From assembly GCF_019263585.2 (NCBI RefSeq), contig NZ_JADQDF010000001.1:3224001-3288000 (forward strand): a stretch of DNA of 64,000 nucleotides. Direction: 5' to 3'. Under the pieces are notes generated by a model that was not told the origin of the DNA, did no database searches, and worked only from the letters and a program-made list of their open reading frames with translations. This document shows positions 45,057 through 52,474 of the stretch, one piece after another. The first letter of the stretch is position 1, and each line of letters opens with the position of its first letter. This stretch comes from Pseudonocardia oceani (lineage in GTDB: Bacteria > Actinomycetota > Actinomycetes > Mycobacteriales > Pseudonocardiaceae). Made by a program: the position numbers and the translations under genes.

Positions 45057-45092
45057 GTGGATACGGGTGCTCCGGCACTCGTTTCCGCTCAC
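45053..45092. terminator. Bidirectional palindromic terminator between nos and paaI
   Basis: GTGAGTGGATACGGGTG and CACTCGTTTCCGCTCAC pair at 14 of 17 positions around a CTCCGG loop. The left arm includes the nos TGA, and the paaI stop lies 4 bases past the right arm, so it serves both convergent genes. Confidence 0.75.
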
Positions 45093-45095
45093 GGG

Positions 45096-45530
45096 TCAGG
45101 TGGGCGGTGCCAGCCCCGGCACCTGGCGCGTCCGGCCCCGGAGCTCCGCGACCACCGCGTCGCCCGCCCGCACCGTGACGTCGTAGAGCCCGGAGCGCCC
45201 GGTCAGCGCCCGCTCGGCCGCCGTGGCCACCAGTTCCTCGCCCAGCGCCCCGGGCCGCAGGAACGCGATGTCGGCGCCCTGGGCCAGCGCGGAGACGCCG
45301 TGGCTGTTCGACGCGTAGGCCAGCGCGGCGTCGGCGAGCAGGAACACGAAGCCGCCGTGGCAGATGCCGTGGCCGTTGAGGTGCTGCTCGGTGACCACCA
45401 TCGCGACGCTCGCCGACCCCGGTCCGACCTCGACGAGCCGGACCCCCGCGCCGTGCGCGGCGGAATCGTTGCGCGCCATGGCGTCGGCGGTGCGGCGGGC
45501 CACCGCGGTGGCGTCGGGGAGCTCGTCCAT
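45096..45530 (-). CDS. paaI: PaaI-like hotdog acyl-CoA thioesterase
   Basis: A 144-residue hotdog-fold thioesterase. GHGICHGGFVFLLADAALAY carries the catalytic motif (HGG...D) of the PaaI hydroxyphenylacetyl-CoA thioesterase group, and SGLYDVTVRAGDAVVAELRG closes the fold. It probably hydrolyses stalled phenylacetate-pathway CoA thioesters; the rest of that pathway is not in the window. The start is ATG at 45530, with a TAGGGT hexamer 9 bases upstream in a mirror-image promoter shared with the NYN gene. Confidence 0.85.
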   Translation of the reverse strand: MDELPDATAVARRTADAMARNDSAAHGAGVRLVEVGPGSASVAMVVTEQHLNGHGICHGGFVFLLADAALAYASNSHGVSALAQGADIAFLRPGALGEELVATAAERALTGRSGLYDVTVRAGDAVVAELRGRTRQVPGLAPPT

Positions 45531-45535
45531 CGTGG

Positions 45536-45570
45536 CGCGACCCTATCCCGGGGCGGGGGATAGGGTCGCG
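45536..45570. promoter_or_regulatory. Mirror-image divergent promoter between paaI and the NYN gene
   Basis: CGCGACCCTATCCC (45536-45549) and GGGATAGGGTCGCG (45557-45570) are perfect 14-bp complements separated by 7 bases. Each arm reads GGGATAGGGTCGCG towards its own gene, presenting TAGGGT as a -10 seven (NYN) or nine (paaI) bases before the ATG. Confidence 0.7.
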
Positions 45571-45573
45571 GCC

Positions 45574-46203
45574 ATGACGAGCCCCGCGCCGACCTCGCCG
45601 CCCGCACCCCGGGTGCTGCTGGTCTGGGACGCGCCCAACATGGACATGAGCCTGGGCTCGCTCCTCGGCGCCCGGCCGACGGCGGCCTTCCGCCCGCGCT
45701 TCGACGCCGTCGGCCGCTGGCTGCTCGACCTCGCCGGCCCGGACGCGCTCGCCGAGGCCACGGTCTTCACCAACGTCGTGCCCGGCAGCACCGAGGTCGT
45801 CCGCCCGTGGGTGGAGGCGCTGCGCAACGTCGGCTTCGCGGTCTTCGCCAAGCCCAAGATCACCGACGACTCCGACGTCGACGACGACATGCTCGCCCAC
45901 ATCCGCCTGCGCGCCGACGAGGGCCTGCTCGAGCACGTCGTCGTGGCCTCGGGCGACGGCCGCGCGTTCCGCGAGCCGCTCGAGCAGCTGCGGGCCAAGG
46001 GCACCTACGTCACGGTCATCGGCTTCCGCGAGCACGCCACGTTCGCGGTGGCGTCGGACGTGATGGAGTTCGTCGACCTCGAGGAGATCGACGGCGTCTT
46101 CCGCGAGCCCCTCCCGCGGATCACGCTCGACTCGCTGCCCGACGGCGGCGCCTGGCTGCCCCCGTTCCGCTCGCTGCGCTCGCTGCTCGAGCCCCGCCGG
46201 TGA
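45574..46203 (+). CDS. NYN domain (PIN-like nuclease fold) protein
   Basis: A 209-residue protein. RVLLVWDAPNMDMSLGSLLG at the N-terminus has the first acidic residue and Asn of NYN ribonucleases; ATVFTNVV, DDSDVDDDMLAHIRLRADEG (central acidic cluster), EHVVVASGDGRAFREPLEQL (SGDGDF-like motif) and VTVIGFREHATFAVAS complete the fold. RNase activity is plausible but unproven. The predicted promoter is leaderless. Its stop overlaps the amidohydrolase start (GTGA). Confidence 0.85.
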   Translation: MTSPAPTSPPAPRVLLVWDAPNMDMSLGSLLGARPTAAFRPRFDAVGRWLLDLAGPDALAEATVFTNVVPGSTEVVRPWVEALRNVGFAVFAKPKITDDSDVDDDMLAHIRLRADEGLLEHVVVASGDGRAFREPLEQLRAKGTYVTVIGFREHATFAVASDVMEFVDLEEIDGVFREPLPRITLDSLPDGGAWLPPFRSLRSLLEPRR

Positions 46204-47501
46204 CGCGCTTCACCGCGCCGGTCGTGCTCCCCTGCGACCCGGCGTGCTCGGTGCTGCGCGACGCGGTCGTCGACGTCGGCGCCGACGGCCGCATCACCTT
46301 CGTCGGCCCGCGCGCCACCGCCCCGCCGACGGACGACGCGGTGCGCGCGCTGCCCGGGGTCCTGCTGCCCGGGCTGGTCAACACGCACGCGCACACCCCG
46401 ATGCTCGCGCTGCGCGGCGCCGGCGGTGACCTGCCGCTGCTGCGCTGGCTGCACGAGATCATGTGGCCGATGGAGGCCCGCCTCACCGGCGACGACGTGC
46501 GCGTCGCGATGACCGCGGGCGGCGTCGAGATGCTGCGCACCGGCTGCACGACGAGCGTCGAGATGTACTTCCACACCCGGGCGGTCCTCGACGCCGTCGA
46601 CGCCGTCGGCTCCCGCGTCGTGCTGACGCCCGGCGTCATCGCCGCACCCGGCTGGGACCGCCTCGGCTCCTGGGAGCGGATGCGTGACGACATCTCCGCC
46701 CGGATCGACGCCGACGGACTCGTGAACGGGCGCGTCGAGCTCGGCTACGGGCCGCACTCGGCGTACACGCTGCCGCCCGAGGCGCTCGCGTCGATCGGCG
46801 AGCACGCGCGGGCCCGCGGCGCGCTGCTGCACGTGCACGTCGCCGAGGCGGCCGAGGAGGACGCGGACGCCCGCGCCTCGCACGGCTCGGTGCCCGCGCT
46901 GCTCGACTCCCTCGGCGTCCTCGACGGCCGCGTCCTGGCCGCCCACTCGATCCAGCTCTCCGACGACGACATCGCGCTGTTCGGCGCGCGCGGCACCGCC
47001 GTCGCGCACTGCCCGGGTTCCAACGCCAAGCTCGCGGCCGGGGTCGCGCGGATCACCGCGCTGCGCCGCGCCGGGGTGCGGGTCGGGCTGGGCACCGACG
47101 GCCCGGCGTCGGGCGACGACCTCGACGTCTGGGCCGAGGCGCGCCTCGCCGGCCTCCTCGCGCGCGTCACGAGCGGCGACGCCGCCGCGCTCACCGCGTC
47201 GGAGCTGCTGCTGATGGCCACCCGCGACGGTGCCGCCGCGATCGGCCGCGACGACCTCGGTGCGCTGGAGCCGGGCCGCCACGCCGACCTCGTGCACGTC
47301 GACCTCGACGATCCCGTCTTCACCGACCCCGCCGACGACGCGCAGCTCCTGTCGAACCTGGTGTGGGCGGGCGGCTCCCGCCTCGTTCGGGACGTGTGGG
47401 TGGCCGGGGAGCAGGTCCTGGCCGACGGCGAGCCGACGCGCGTGCGGCGGTCCGACACCACGGCCGCGATCCGCGGGGTGGCGGCACGCCTGCGCCCCTG
47501 A
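46200..47501 (+). CDS. Amidohydrolase of the MtaD/SsnA (adenosine deaminase-like) group
   Basis: A 433-residue TIM-barrel metal-dependent hydrolase. LVNTHAHTPMLALRG has the HxH metal site at about residue 60-64; the third His is in LLHVHVAEAAEED, a further His in VLAAHSIQLSDDDI, and the catalytic Asp in GLGTDGPASGDDLDVW. This pattern belongs to 5-methylthioadenosine/S-adenosylhomocysteine deaminases and related chlorohydrolases; the exact substrate is uncertain. The GTG overlaps the NYN stop, so the two are co-translated. A long hairpin follows the gene. Confidence 0.87.
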   Translation: MTRFTAPVVLPCDPACSVLRDAVVDVGADGRITFVGPRATAPPTDDAVRALPGVLLPGLVNTHAHTPMLALRGAGGDLPLLRWLHEIMWPMEARLTGDDVRVAMTAGGVEMLRTGCTTSVEMYFHTRAVLDAVDAVGSRVVLTPGVIAAPGWDRLGSWERMRDDISARIDADGLVNGRVELGYGPHSAYTLPPEALASIGEHARARGALLHVHVAEAAEEDADARASHGSVPALLDSLGVLDGRVLAAHSIQLSDDDIALFGARGTAVAHCPGSNAKLAAGVARITALRRAGVRVGLGTDGPASGDDLDVWAEARLAGLLARVTSGDAAALTASELLLMATRDGAAAIGRDDLGALEPGRHADLVHVDLDDPVFTDPADDAQLLSNLVWAGGSRLVRDVWVAGEQVLADGEPTRVRRSDTTAAIRGVAARLRP

Positions 47502-47533
47502 GGCACGACCCGCAGGCCCCCCGGACGCACGGA

Positions 47534-47592
47534 GGCCGGTGGCCGCGGGTGCGCGGCGATCCGTCGTCGCCGTTCCCCACGGGCCACCGGCC
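47534..47592 (+). terminator. Extended hairpin after the amidohydrolase gene
   Basis: GGCCGGTGGCC and GGCCACCGGCC form a perfect 11-bp outer stem. Within the 37-nt interior GGCGA and TCGCC can form a second stem. It starts about 33 bases past the stop codon. Confidence 0.65.
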
Positions 47593-47652
47593 CCTGGTCC
47601 TGCGTGCCCTGGTCCTGCGTGCCCTGGTCCTGCGTGCCCTGGTCCTGCGTGC
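47593..47652. repeat. Four perfect tandem copies of a 15-bp unit
   Basis: CCTGGTCCTGCGTGC occurs four times head-to-tail with no mismatches, directly abutting the hairpin at 47534-47592. In no frame is it part of a convincing protein. The perfect identity suggests recent expansion. Confidence 0.9.
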
Positions 47653-47711
47653 GGTCCGCTCCCCAGCCGACCGCACAGCCCCGCCCGGCACGAACCCCGG
47701 ACGCGGTCGTC

Positions 47712-48140
47712 TCAGCGGCTCCCGGCGGTCTCCAGCCGGAAGTGGTGCCGGCCGCCCCCGCGCGGCTCGACGAGCGCGTGGGCGCCCGACTCGGTCGTCG
47801 CCGACCGGCGCCGCCGCGGCGCGCGCGTCGGCAGGACCGGTGAGGGCGCCGCGGCGGCGGCGAAGGCCTGCACCGGGATGGGCGCCGTGAGCGGGTCGCG
47901 GCGGAACTCGTCGACGGCGTCGCGGCCCGGCGCCTCGCCGCTGCGGAGCGCGTGGCGCCGGCTCCGCGCCTCCCGCTCGTGCGCCGACGGCTCGACCTGC
48001 CGGCCGCGCCAGTCGACGCGGTTGAGCGAGTGGAAGATCGGCGTCAGCACCGCATCCTCGTCGACGGCGTGCCGCCCCGCGGCCCCGCCTCCGCGTGCGG
48101 CCGCTCGCCGCTCGCCGTAACCCCTGATCCAGTCCGACAC
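47712..48140 (-). CDS. Hypothetical Arg/Ala-rich protein, 142 aa
   Basis: Unrecognised. It starts VSDWIRGYGERRAAARGGGA, contains DEDAVLTPIFHSLNRVDWRG (the most protein-like stretch), and has basic segments including PTRAPRRRRSATTESG. No signal peptide or membrane segment. The GTG at 48140 is preceded by a strong GGAGGTGG, the best reason to regard it as real. It converges with the amidohydrolase operon across the repeat region. Confidence 0.5.
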   Translation of the reverse strand: MSDWIRGYGERRAAARGGGAAGRHAVDEDAVLTPIFHSLNRVDWRGRQVEPSAHEREARSRRHALRSGEAPGRDAVDEFRRDPLTAPIPVQAFAAAAAPSPVLPTRAPRRRRSATTESGAHALVEPRGGGRHHFRLETAGSR

Positions 48141-48724
48141 ACGCCACCTCCGCTGCTCCTGCGTGCGCCGCAGTGATCCTGCTACCGGCCCACGACGTCT
48201 GGGCCGTTCAGCGCACTCACACACCACAACGGGGGACACTCGCTCGGGGAAACGGGATCGGAGGTCCCGTTACAGCACTGCGGGCCGATTACCCTCGTTC
48301 GGGTGGCCGGAGGGCCTCGCACCACTCTTCTGAGTAGGCGGGAACGCCACTTCTCCGCATTCCGCACCCCCGGATCGTGGAGGCCGGCGCGGGCCGGGCG
48401 GCGATCCCCGGCGCTGCGCCCGGTTTCCGGGTGTGTGCGACGGGTCGGGCGCCACGATCGGGACGCCCGCCCGTCATCGGTCCGGAATCGCCGCTCCACC
48501 AGCGTAGGAACGCCCGCCGGGCCCCGGGTGCCGGCTCGGCTGCGCGGGTCCGGCGGAGGTGCCGCACTGGCCGGGAACGCCGGACGGTAGCGGCGTGTCC
48601 ACCCGCTCGGGGCAGTGGAGCCGCTTTCGCCCGTCCGCTGACCGTGTTCCCGTCGACGGTGCGTGTGCATTCCTCGGAAACCGCGTGCCGAACGGACCAG
48701 TGGGAGCGGGACGGACGATTCCGG
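48141..48724. other. Intergenic stretch without a supported gene
   Basis: About 580 bases between the hypothetical gene's start and the end of the aldo/keto reductase gene. Open frames on both strands are compositionally odd and lack ribosome binding sites. I found no RNA gene, strong hairpin or homologous protein fragment. Confidence 0.45.
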
Positions 48725-49561
48725 TCAGGCCGCGGCGTCCAGCTTCTCCACCGACTCCGCGTCGAGCACGATTCCGCCCGCGGCCGCGTTCTCCTCGACG
48801 TGCGCGAGCGACGAGGTGCCCGGGATCGGCAGCATCACCGACGAGCGCCGCAGCAGCCACGCCAGCGCCACCTGCGACGCCGTGGCGCCGATCCGCTCGG
48901 CGATCTCGGCGACCGGGCCGCCGGGCTCCGCGAGCCGCCCCGACGCGATCGGGAACCACGGCAGGAAGCCGACGCCGTGCTCGGTGCACCAGCGCAGGAC
49001 GTCGTCGCTCGCGCGGTCGACGAGGTTGTAGCGGTTCTGCACCGTGACGACGTCGACGACCCGGCTCGCCCGCTCGATCTCCTCGACGCCGACCTCGGAG
49101 AGCCCGACGGCGGCCACCTTGCCCTCGGCCTGCAGCGCGGCGAGGACGCCGAACTGCTCGTCGGCCGGCACCTGCGGGTCGATCCGGTGCAGCTGGAACA
49201 GGTCGATGCGCTCGACGCCCAGGCGGCGCAGCGACATCTCGCACTGCTGGCGCAGGTACTCCGGGCGCCCGCACGGGTGCCACTCGCCGGGTCCGGTGCG
49301 CAGCAGGCCGGCCTTGGTGGCGACCGTCAGCCCCTCGTACGGGTGGAGTGCGCGCCTCAGCAGGTCCTCGGCGACCTCGGGTCCGTAGGAGTCGGCGGTG
49401 TCGAACAGGTCGGTGCCGAGCTCGGCGGCCCGGCGGAGCACCGCGACCGCGGTGTCGGGATCGGCGGGCGGGCCCCAGACGCCGGGGCCGGTGAGCTGCA
49501 TGGTGCCGAAGCCGAGCCGGTTCACGGCGGGCCCGTCACCGATGCGGAAGGTGGAGGTCAT
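48725..49561 (-). CDS. Aldo/keto reductase
   Basis: A 278-residue NADPH-dependent oxidoreductase with an (alpha/beta)8 barrel. The tetrad is visible: Asp and Tyr in LFDTADSYGPEVAEDLL, Lys in VATKAG, His in LFQLHRIDP. The C-terminal half (VGLSEVGVEEIERA, LPIPGTSSLAHVEEN) binds NADP. This subgroup (AKR with GFGTMQLTGPGVWGPP) usually reduces small aldehydes or ketones; the substrate is unknown. It is divergent from the 3-oxoadipate CoA-transferase operon. Confidence 0.88.
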   Translation of the reverse strand: MTSTFRIGDGPAVNRLGFGTMQLTGPGVWGPPADPDTAVAVLRRAAELGTDLFDTADSYGPEVAEDLLRRALHPYEGLTVATKAGLLRTGPGEWHPCGRPEYLRQQCEMSLRRLGVERIDLFQLHRIDPQVPADEQFGVLAALQAEGKVAAVGLSEVGVEEIERASRVVDVVTVQNRYNLVDRASDDVLRWCTEHGVGFLPWFPIASGRLAEPGGPVAEIAERIGATASQVALAWLLRRSSVMLPIPGTSSLAHVEENAAAGGIVLDAESVEKLDAAA

Positions 49562-49676
49562 CGCTCCACGTTCGCACCGTGCGCGACGGTCCCGCCGCCG
49601 ATCGTGACCGGTGTCGCCGCGTCGGCGGCGTCACGCCGCGATTGCCCGGGTCCCGTGCGGGGGCTAGCGTTCCGCC

Positions 49677-50501
49677 GTGGCAAAGATCGCGTCGCCGAAG
49701 ATCCAGTCCCTGCCGCACGCGGTGTCGGAGCTCGTGCACGACGGCGACGTCGTCGCACTGGAGGGGTTCACGCACCTCATCCCGTTCGCCGCCGGGCACG
49801 AGATCATCCGGCAGGGCCGCAAGGGCCTGACGCTCGTCCGGATGACGCCCGACCTCGTCTACGACCAGCTCATCGGCGCCGGCTGCGCGTCGAAGCTCGT
49901 GTTCTCCTGGGGCGGCAACCCCGGGGTCGGGTCGCTGCACCGCATGCGTGACGCCCTGAGCACCGGCTGGCCCGCCCCGCTGACGATCGAGGAGCACAGC
50001 CACGCCGGGATGGCCAACCGCTACGTCGCCGGGGCGTCCGGGCTGCCGTTCGCGGTGCTGCGCGGCTACGCCGGCACCGATCTCCCCGAGCACACCGACA
50101 CGATCTCGACGGTCACCTGCCCGTTCACCGGTGAGGAGCTCGCGGCGGTGAAGGCCATCAACCCCGACGTCGCCGTCGTGCACGCCCAGCGCGCCGACCG
50201 CGACGGCAACGTCCAGCTCTGGGGAATCCTCGGCGTGCAGAAGGAGGCGGTGCTGTCGGCGACGCGCGCGCTGGCCACCGTCGAGGAGGTCGTCGACGAG
50301 CTGACGCCGGTACCGGGGGCGATCGTGCTGCCGGCCTGGGTCCTCGACGCCGTCGCGGTCGCGCCGCGCGGTGCCGCCCCGTCCTACGCCCACGGCTACT
50401 ACGAGCGCGACAACGCCGCGTACAAGGCGTGGGACGCCACCAGCCGCGACCGCGAGGCGTTCACGACGTGGCTCAAGACCCTGCAGGAGGACGCGTCGTG
50501 A
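49677..50501 (+). CDS. 3-oxoadipate CoA-transferase type, subunit A
   Basis: A 274-residue family I CoA-transferase alpha subunit (glutaconate/3-oxoacid type): DVVALEGFTHLIPFAAGHEI, LVRMTPDLVYDQLIGAGCAS, GNPGVGSLHRMRDAL, DVAVVHAQRADRDGNVQLWG. With subunit B it would move CoA from succinyl-CoA to 3-oxoadipate (PcaI/PcaJ reaction); this is inferred from the adjacent pcaD. The start is GTG at 49677 with TAGCGT 6 bases upstream, consistent with a leaderless mRNA. First of three coupled genes. Confidence 0.85.
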   Translation: MAKIASPKIQSLPHAVSELVHDGDVVALEGFTHLIPFAAGHEIIRQGRKGLTLVRMTPDLVYDQLIGAGCASKLVFSWGGNPGVGSLHRMRDALSTGWPAPLTIEEHSHAGMANRYVAGASGLPFAVLRGYAGTDLPEHTDTISTVTCPFTGEELAAVKAINPDVAVVHAQRADRDGNVQLWGILGVQKEAVLSATRALATVEEVVDELTPVPGAIVLPAWVLDAVAVAPRGAAPSYAHGYYERDNAAYKAWDATSRDREAFTTWLKTLQEDAS

Positions 50502-51283
50502 CCACCGGGACCGGCACCCCCACCGACGGCGGCACCTGGACCGCCGACGAGATGATGAGCGTCGCCGCGTCGCGCTCGCTGCGCGACGGGCAGTCCTGCT
50601 TCGTCGGCATCGGGCTGCCGTCCACGGCGGCCAACCTGGCCCGGCGGCTGCACGCGCCCGCGCTGGTCCTCATCTACGAGTCCGGCACGATCGGCACCGA
50701 GCCCGACGAGCTGCCGCTCTCGATCGGCGACGGGATCCTCGTCGACTCGGCGCTGTCGGTCGTGTCCGTGCCCGAGATCTTCAACTACTGGCTCCAGCCC
50801 GGCCGGATCGACGTCGGCTTCCTCTCCGGCGCCCAGATCGACCGCTTCGGCAACATCAACACCACCGTCATCGGCGAGTACGACGAGCCGTCGGTGCGGC
50901 TGCCCGGGTCGGGCGGCGCGCCGGAGATCGCGGCGTCGTGCCGCGAGGTGATCGTGGTGATGCGCCAGCGGCTGCGGGCGTTCGTCTCCCAGGTCGACTT
51001 CGTGACGTCCGTCGGGCACGGCAGCGGCCCGGGCGACCGCGGCCGCCTGGGGCTGCGCGGCGCGGGCCCGGTGCGGGTCATCACCGACCTCGGCGTCCTC
51101 GAACCCGATCCCGACTCCGCCGAGCTCGTGCTCACCGCGCTGCACACCGGCGTCACCATCGAGCAGGTGCACGCGGAGACCGGCTGGGAGCTCGAGGTCT
51201 CGCCCGACCTGCGGATCACCGCGCCCCCCACCGAGCAGGAGCTCACGACGCTGCGCGGGCTGCGCACGGTGGGGTCGTCATGA
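50498..51283 (+). CDS. 3-oxoadipate CoA-transferase type, subunit B
   Basis: A 261-residue beta subunit. The catalytic Glu that forms the CoA thioester lies in LVLIYESGTIGTEPDELPLS; other landmarks are CFVGIGLPSTAANLARRLHA, GFLSGAQIDRFGNINTTVIG and LPGSGGAPEIAASC. Together with subunit A it forms the active enzyme. The GTG start overlaps the subunit A stop, and its stop overlaps the pcaD ATG, so stoichiometric coupled synthesis is likely. Confidence 0.87.
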   Translation: MTTGTGTPTDGGTWTADEMMSVAASRSLRDGQSCFVGIGLPSTAANLARRLHAPALVLIYESGTIGTEPDELPLSIGDGILVDSALSVVSVPEIFNYWLQPGRIDVGFLSGAQIDRFGNINTTVIGEYDEPSVRLPGSGGAPEIAASCREVIVVMRQRLRAFVSQVDFVTSVGHGSGPGDRGRLGLRGAGPVRVITDLGVLEPDPDSAELVLTALHTGVTIEQVHAETGWELEVSPDLRITAPPTEQELTTLRGLRTVGSS

Positions 51284-52044
51284 GCGTGGCGCTGCACCAC
51301 GTCGACGAGGGCCCCCGCGACGCTCCCGCGATCGTGCTGAGCGGCTCGCTGGGCTCCACGGTCGAGATGTGGAGCCCGCAGGTCGAGCCGCTGACCGAGC
51401 GGTTCCGCGTCATCCGCGTCGACCACCGCGGCCACGGCGGCTCGCCGGTGCCGGCCGGGCCCTACGCCGTCGCCGACATGGCGGGGGACGTGCTCGCGCT
51501 GCTCGACGCGCTCGGGCTCGACCGCGTGGCCTACTGCGGGCTGTCGATGGGCGGCTGCGTCGGCATGGTCCTGGCGTCGGAGTCGCCGGAGCGGATCAGC
51601 GCGCTGACGCTGTGCTGCACGTCGTCGTACTGGCCCGACCCGAGCGTGTGGGTCGACCGCATCGCCGCCGTCGAGTCGGGCGGCACCGCCCCGATCGCGG
51701 AGACGATCGTCTCGCGCTGGTTCACCCCGGCCTGGGCGGCCGAGCACCCCGACGTCGTCGCCGACGCGATCGGACAGGTCGCGATGACGCCCGACGACGG
51801 CTACGCGGCCTGCTGCGCGGCCCTGCGCGACTTCGACCACCGGCCGCGCCTGGCCGCCATCACCGCACCCACGCTGGTGATCGCCGGCTCCGCCGACCCC
51901 TCGACGCCGGTCGAGCCGCACGCCCGCACGATCGCCGAGGGCGTCCCCGGGGCCCGCCTGGAGGTCCTCGACGCCGCACACCTGGCGACGATCGAGCGTT
52001 CGGAGCAGGCCACTGCGCTGATCGTCGCCAACTCGGGGGCGTGA
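51280..52044 (+). CDS. pcaD: 3-oxoadipate enol-lactonase
   Basis: A 254-residue alpha/beta hydrolase that opens 3-oxoadipate enol-lactone in the protocatechuate/catechol ortho-cleavage pathway. The oxyanion region is VLSGSLGSTVEMW, the nucleophile elbow YCGLSMGGCVGMVLASESPE, the acid in VIAGSADPSTPVE and the His in LDAAHLATIE. It shares the PcaD signature GLSMGG. The fused decarboxylase domain of PcaL is absent. It follows the CoA-transferase genes with a 4-base overlap, giving a lactone-to-3-oxoadipyl-CoA module; the upstream dioxygenase genes are not in the window. Confidence 0.85.
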   Translation: MSVALHHVDEGPRDAPAIVLSGSLGSTVEMWSPQVEPLTERFRVIRVDHRGHGGSPVPAGPYAVADMAGDVLALLDALGLDRVAYCGLSMGGCVGMVLASESPERISALTLCCTSSYWPDPSVWVDRIAAVESGGTAPIAETIVSRWFTPAWAAEHPDVVADAIGQVAMTPDDGYAACCAALRDFDHRPRLAAITAPTLVIAGSADPSTPVEPHARTIAEGVPGARLEVLDAAHLATIERSEQATALIVANSGA

Positions 52045-52154
52045 GCAACCCCTCCGTTTCGACAGGTGCCTCCGCGCCTACTCTGACCGGGACGGAGGTG
52101 CCGGGGTCGACGAGGAGCTCGGGATCGTAGCGAGCTCACCGGAGGCGAACGCAC

Positions 52155-52424
52155 GTGCTGAACGACCGTGAGAGACAGGTCCTGGCCCGCATCGAGCACC
52201 ACCTCGCGATCACCGATCCCGAGTTCACGCAGCTGTTCCGCGCGGCCTCCCCGCGCCGCACCGGGATCAACCCGACGCTGCTGCTGGTGCTGGGCATGGC
52301 GCTGATGGTGCTCGGGTCGGCCGCCGTGGCCGTGCCGGTGGCGCTGCTCGGCATGGGTGTGGCCGCGAGCGCGCTGGTCGTCGCCTACCGGCAGAACGGC
52401 ACCGCGGGCTTCAGCGCCGCGTAG
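52155..52424 (+). CDS. DUF3040 small membrane protein
   Basis: An 89-residue protein of the DUF3040 family, which is restricted to actinobacteria. LNDRERQVLARIEHHLAITD is the diagnostic N-terminal helix (L-S/N-x-x-E-x-x-x-L-x-x-I-E), followed by TQLFRAASP and two membrane helices (INPTLLLVLGMALMVLGSAA and AVPVALLGMGVAASALVVAY). Function unknown. The GTG has GGAGGCGA upstream and a TACTCT hexamer near 52078 could be its -10. It converges with dnaB. Confidence 0.85.
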   Translation: MLNDRERQVLARIEHHLAITDPEFTQLFRAASPRRTGINPTLLLVLGMALMVLGSAAVAVPVALLGMGVAASALVVAYRQNGTAGFSAA

Positions 52425-52474
52425 CCGCCCGCCGCCCCGCCCGCCGCCCCGCCCGCGCCACCGGCCCGGCGCGC

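Noticed and set aside
47502..47652. CRISPR-like array
   Set aside because: The 15-bp units are directly contiguous with no spacers, and no cas genes are present.
47581..47890. A plus-strand protein encoded by the 15-bp tandem repeats (VLRALVLRAL)
   Set aside because: The frame has no ribosome binding site, no homology and a composition unlike its neighbours; the repeats are treated as non-coding.
52425..52474. CCGCC-rich repeats between DUF3040 and dnaB as a repeat element or terminator
   Set aside because: Short simple-sequence run with only a 5-bp stem; not distinguishable from background.
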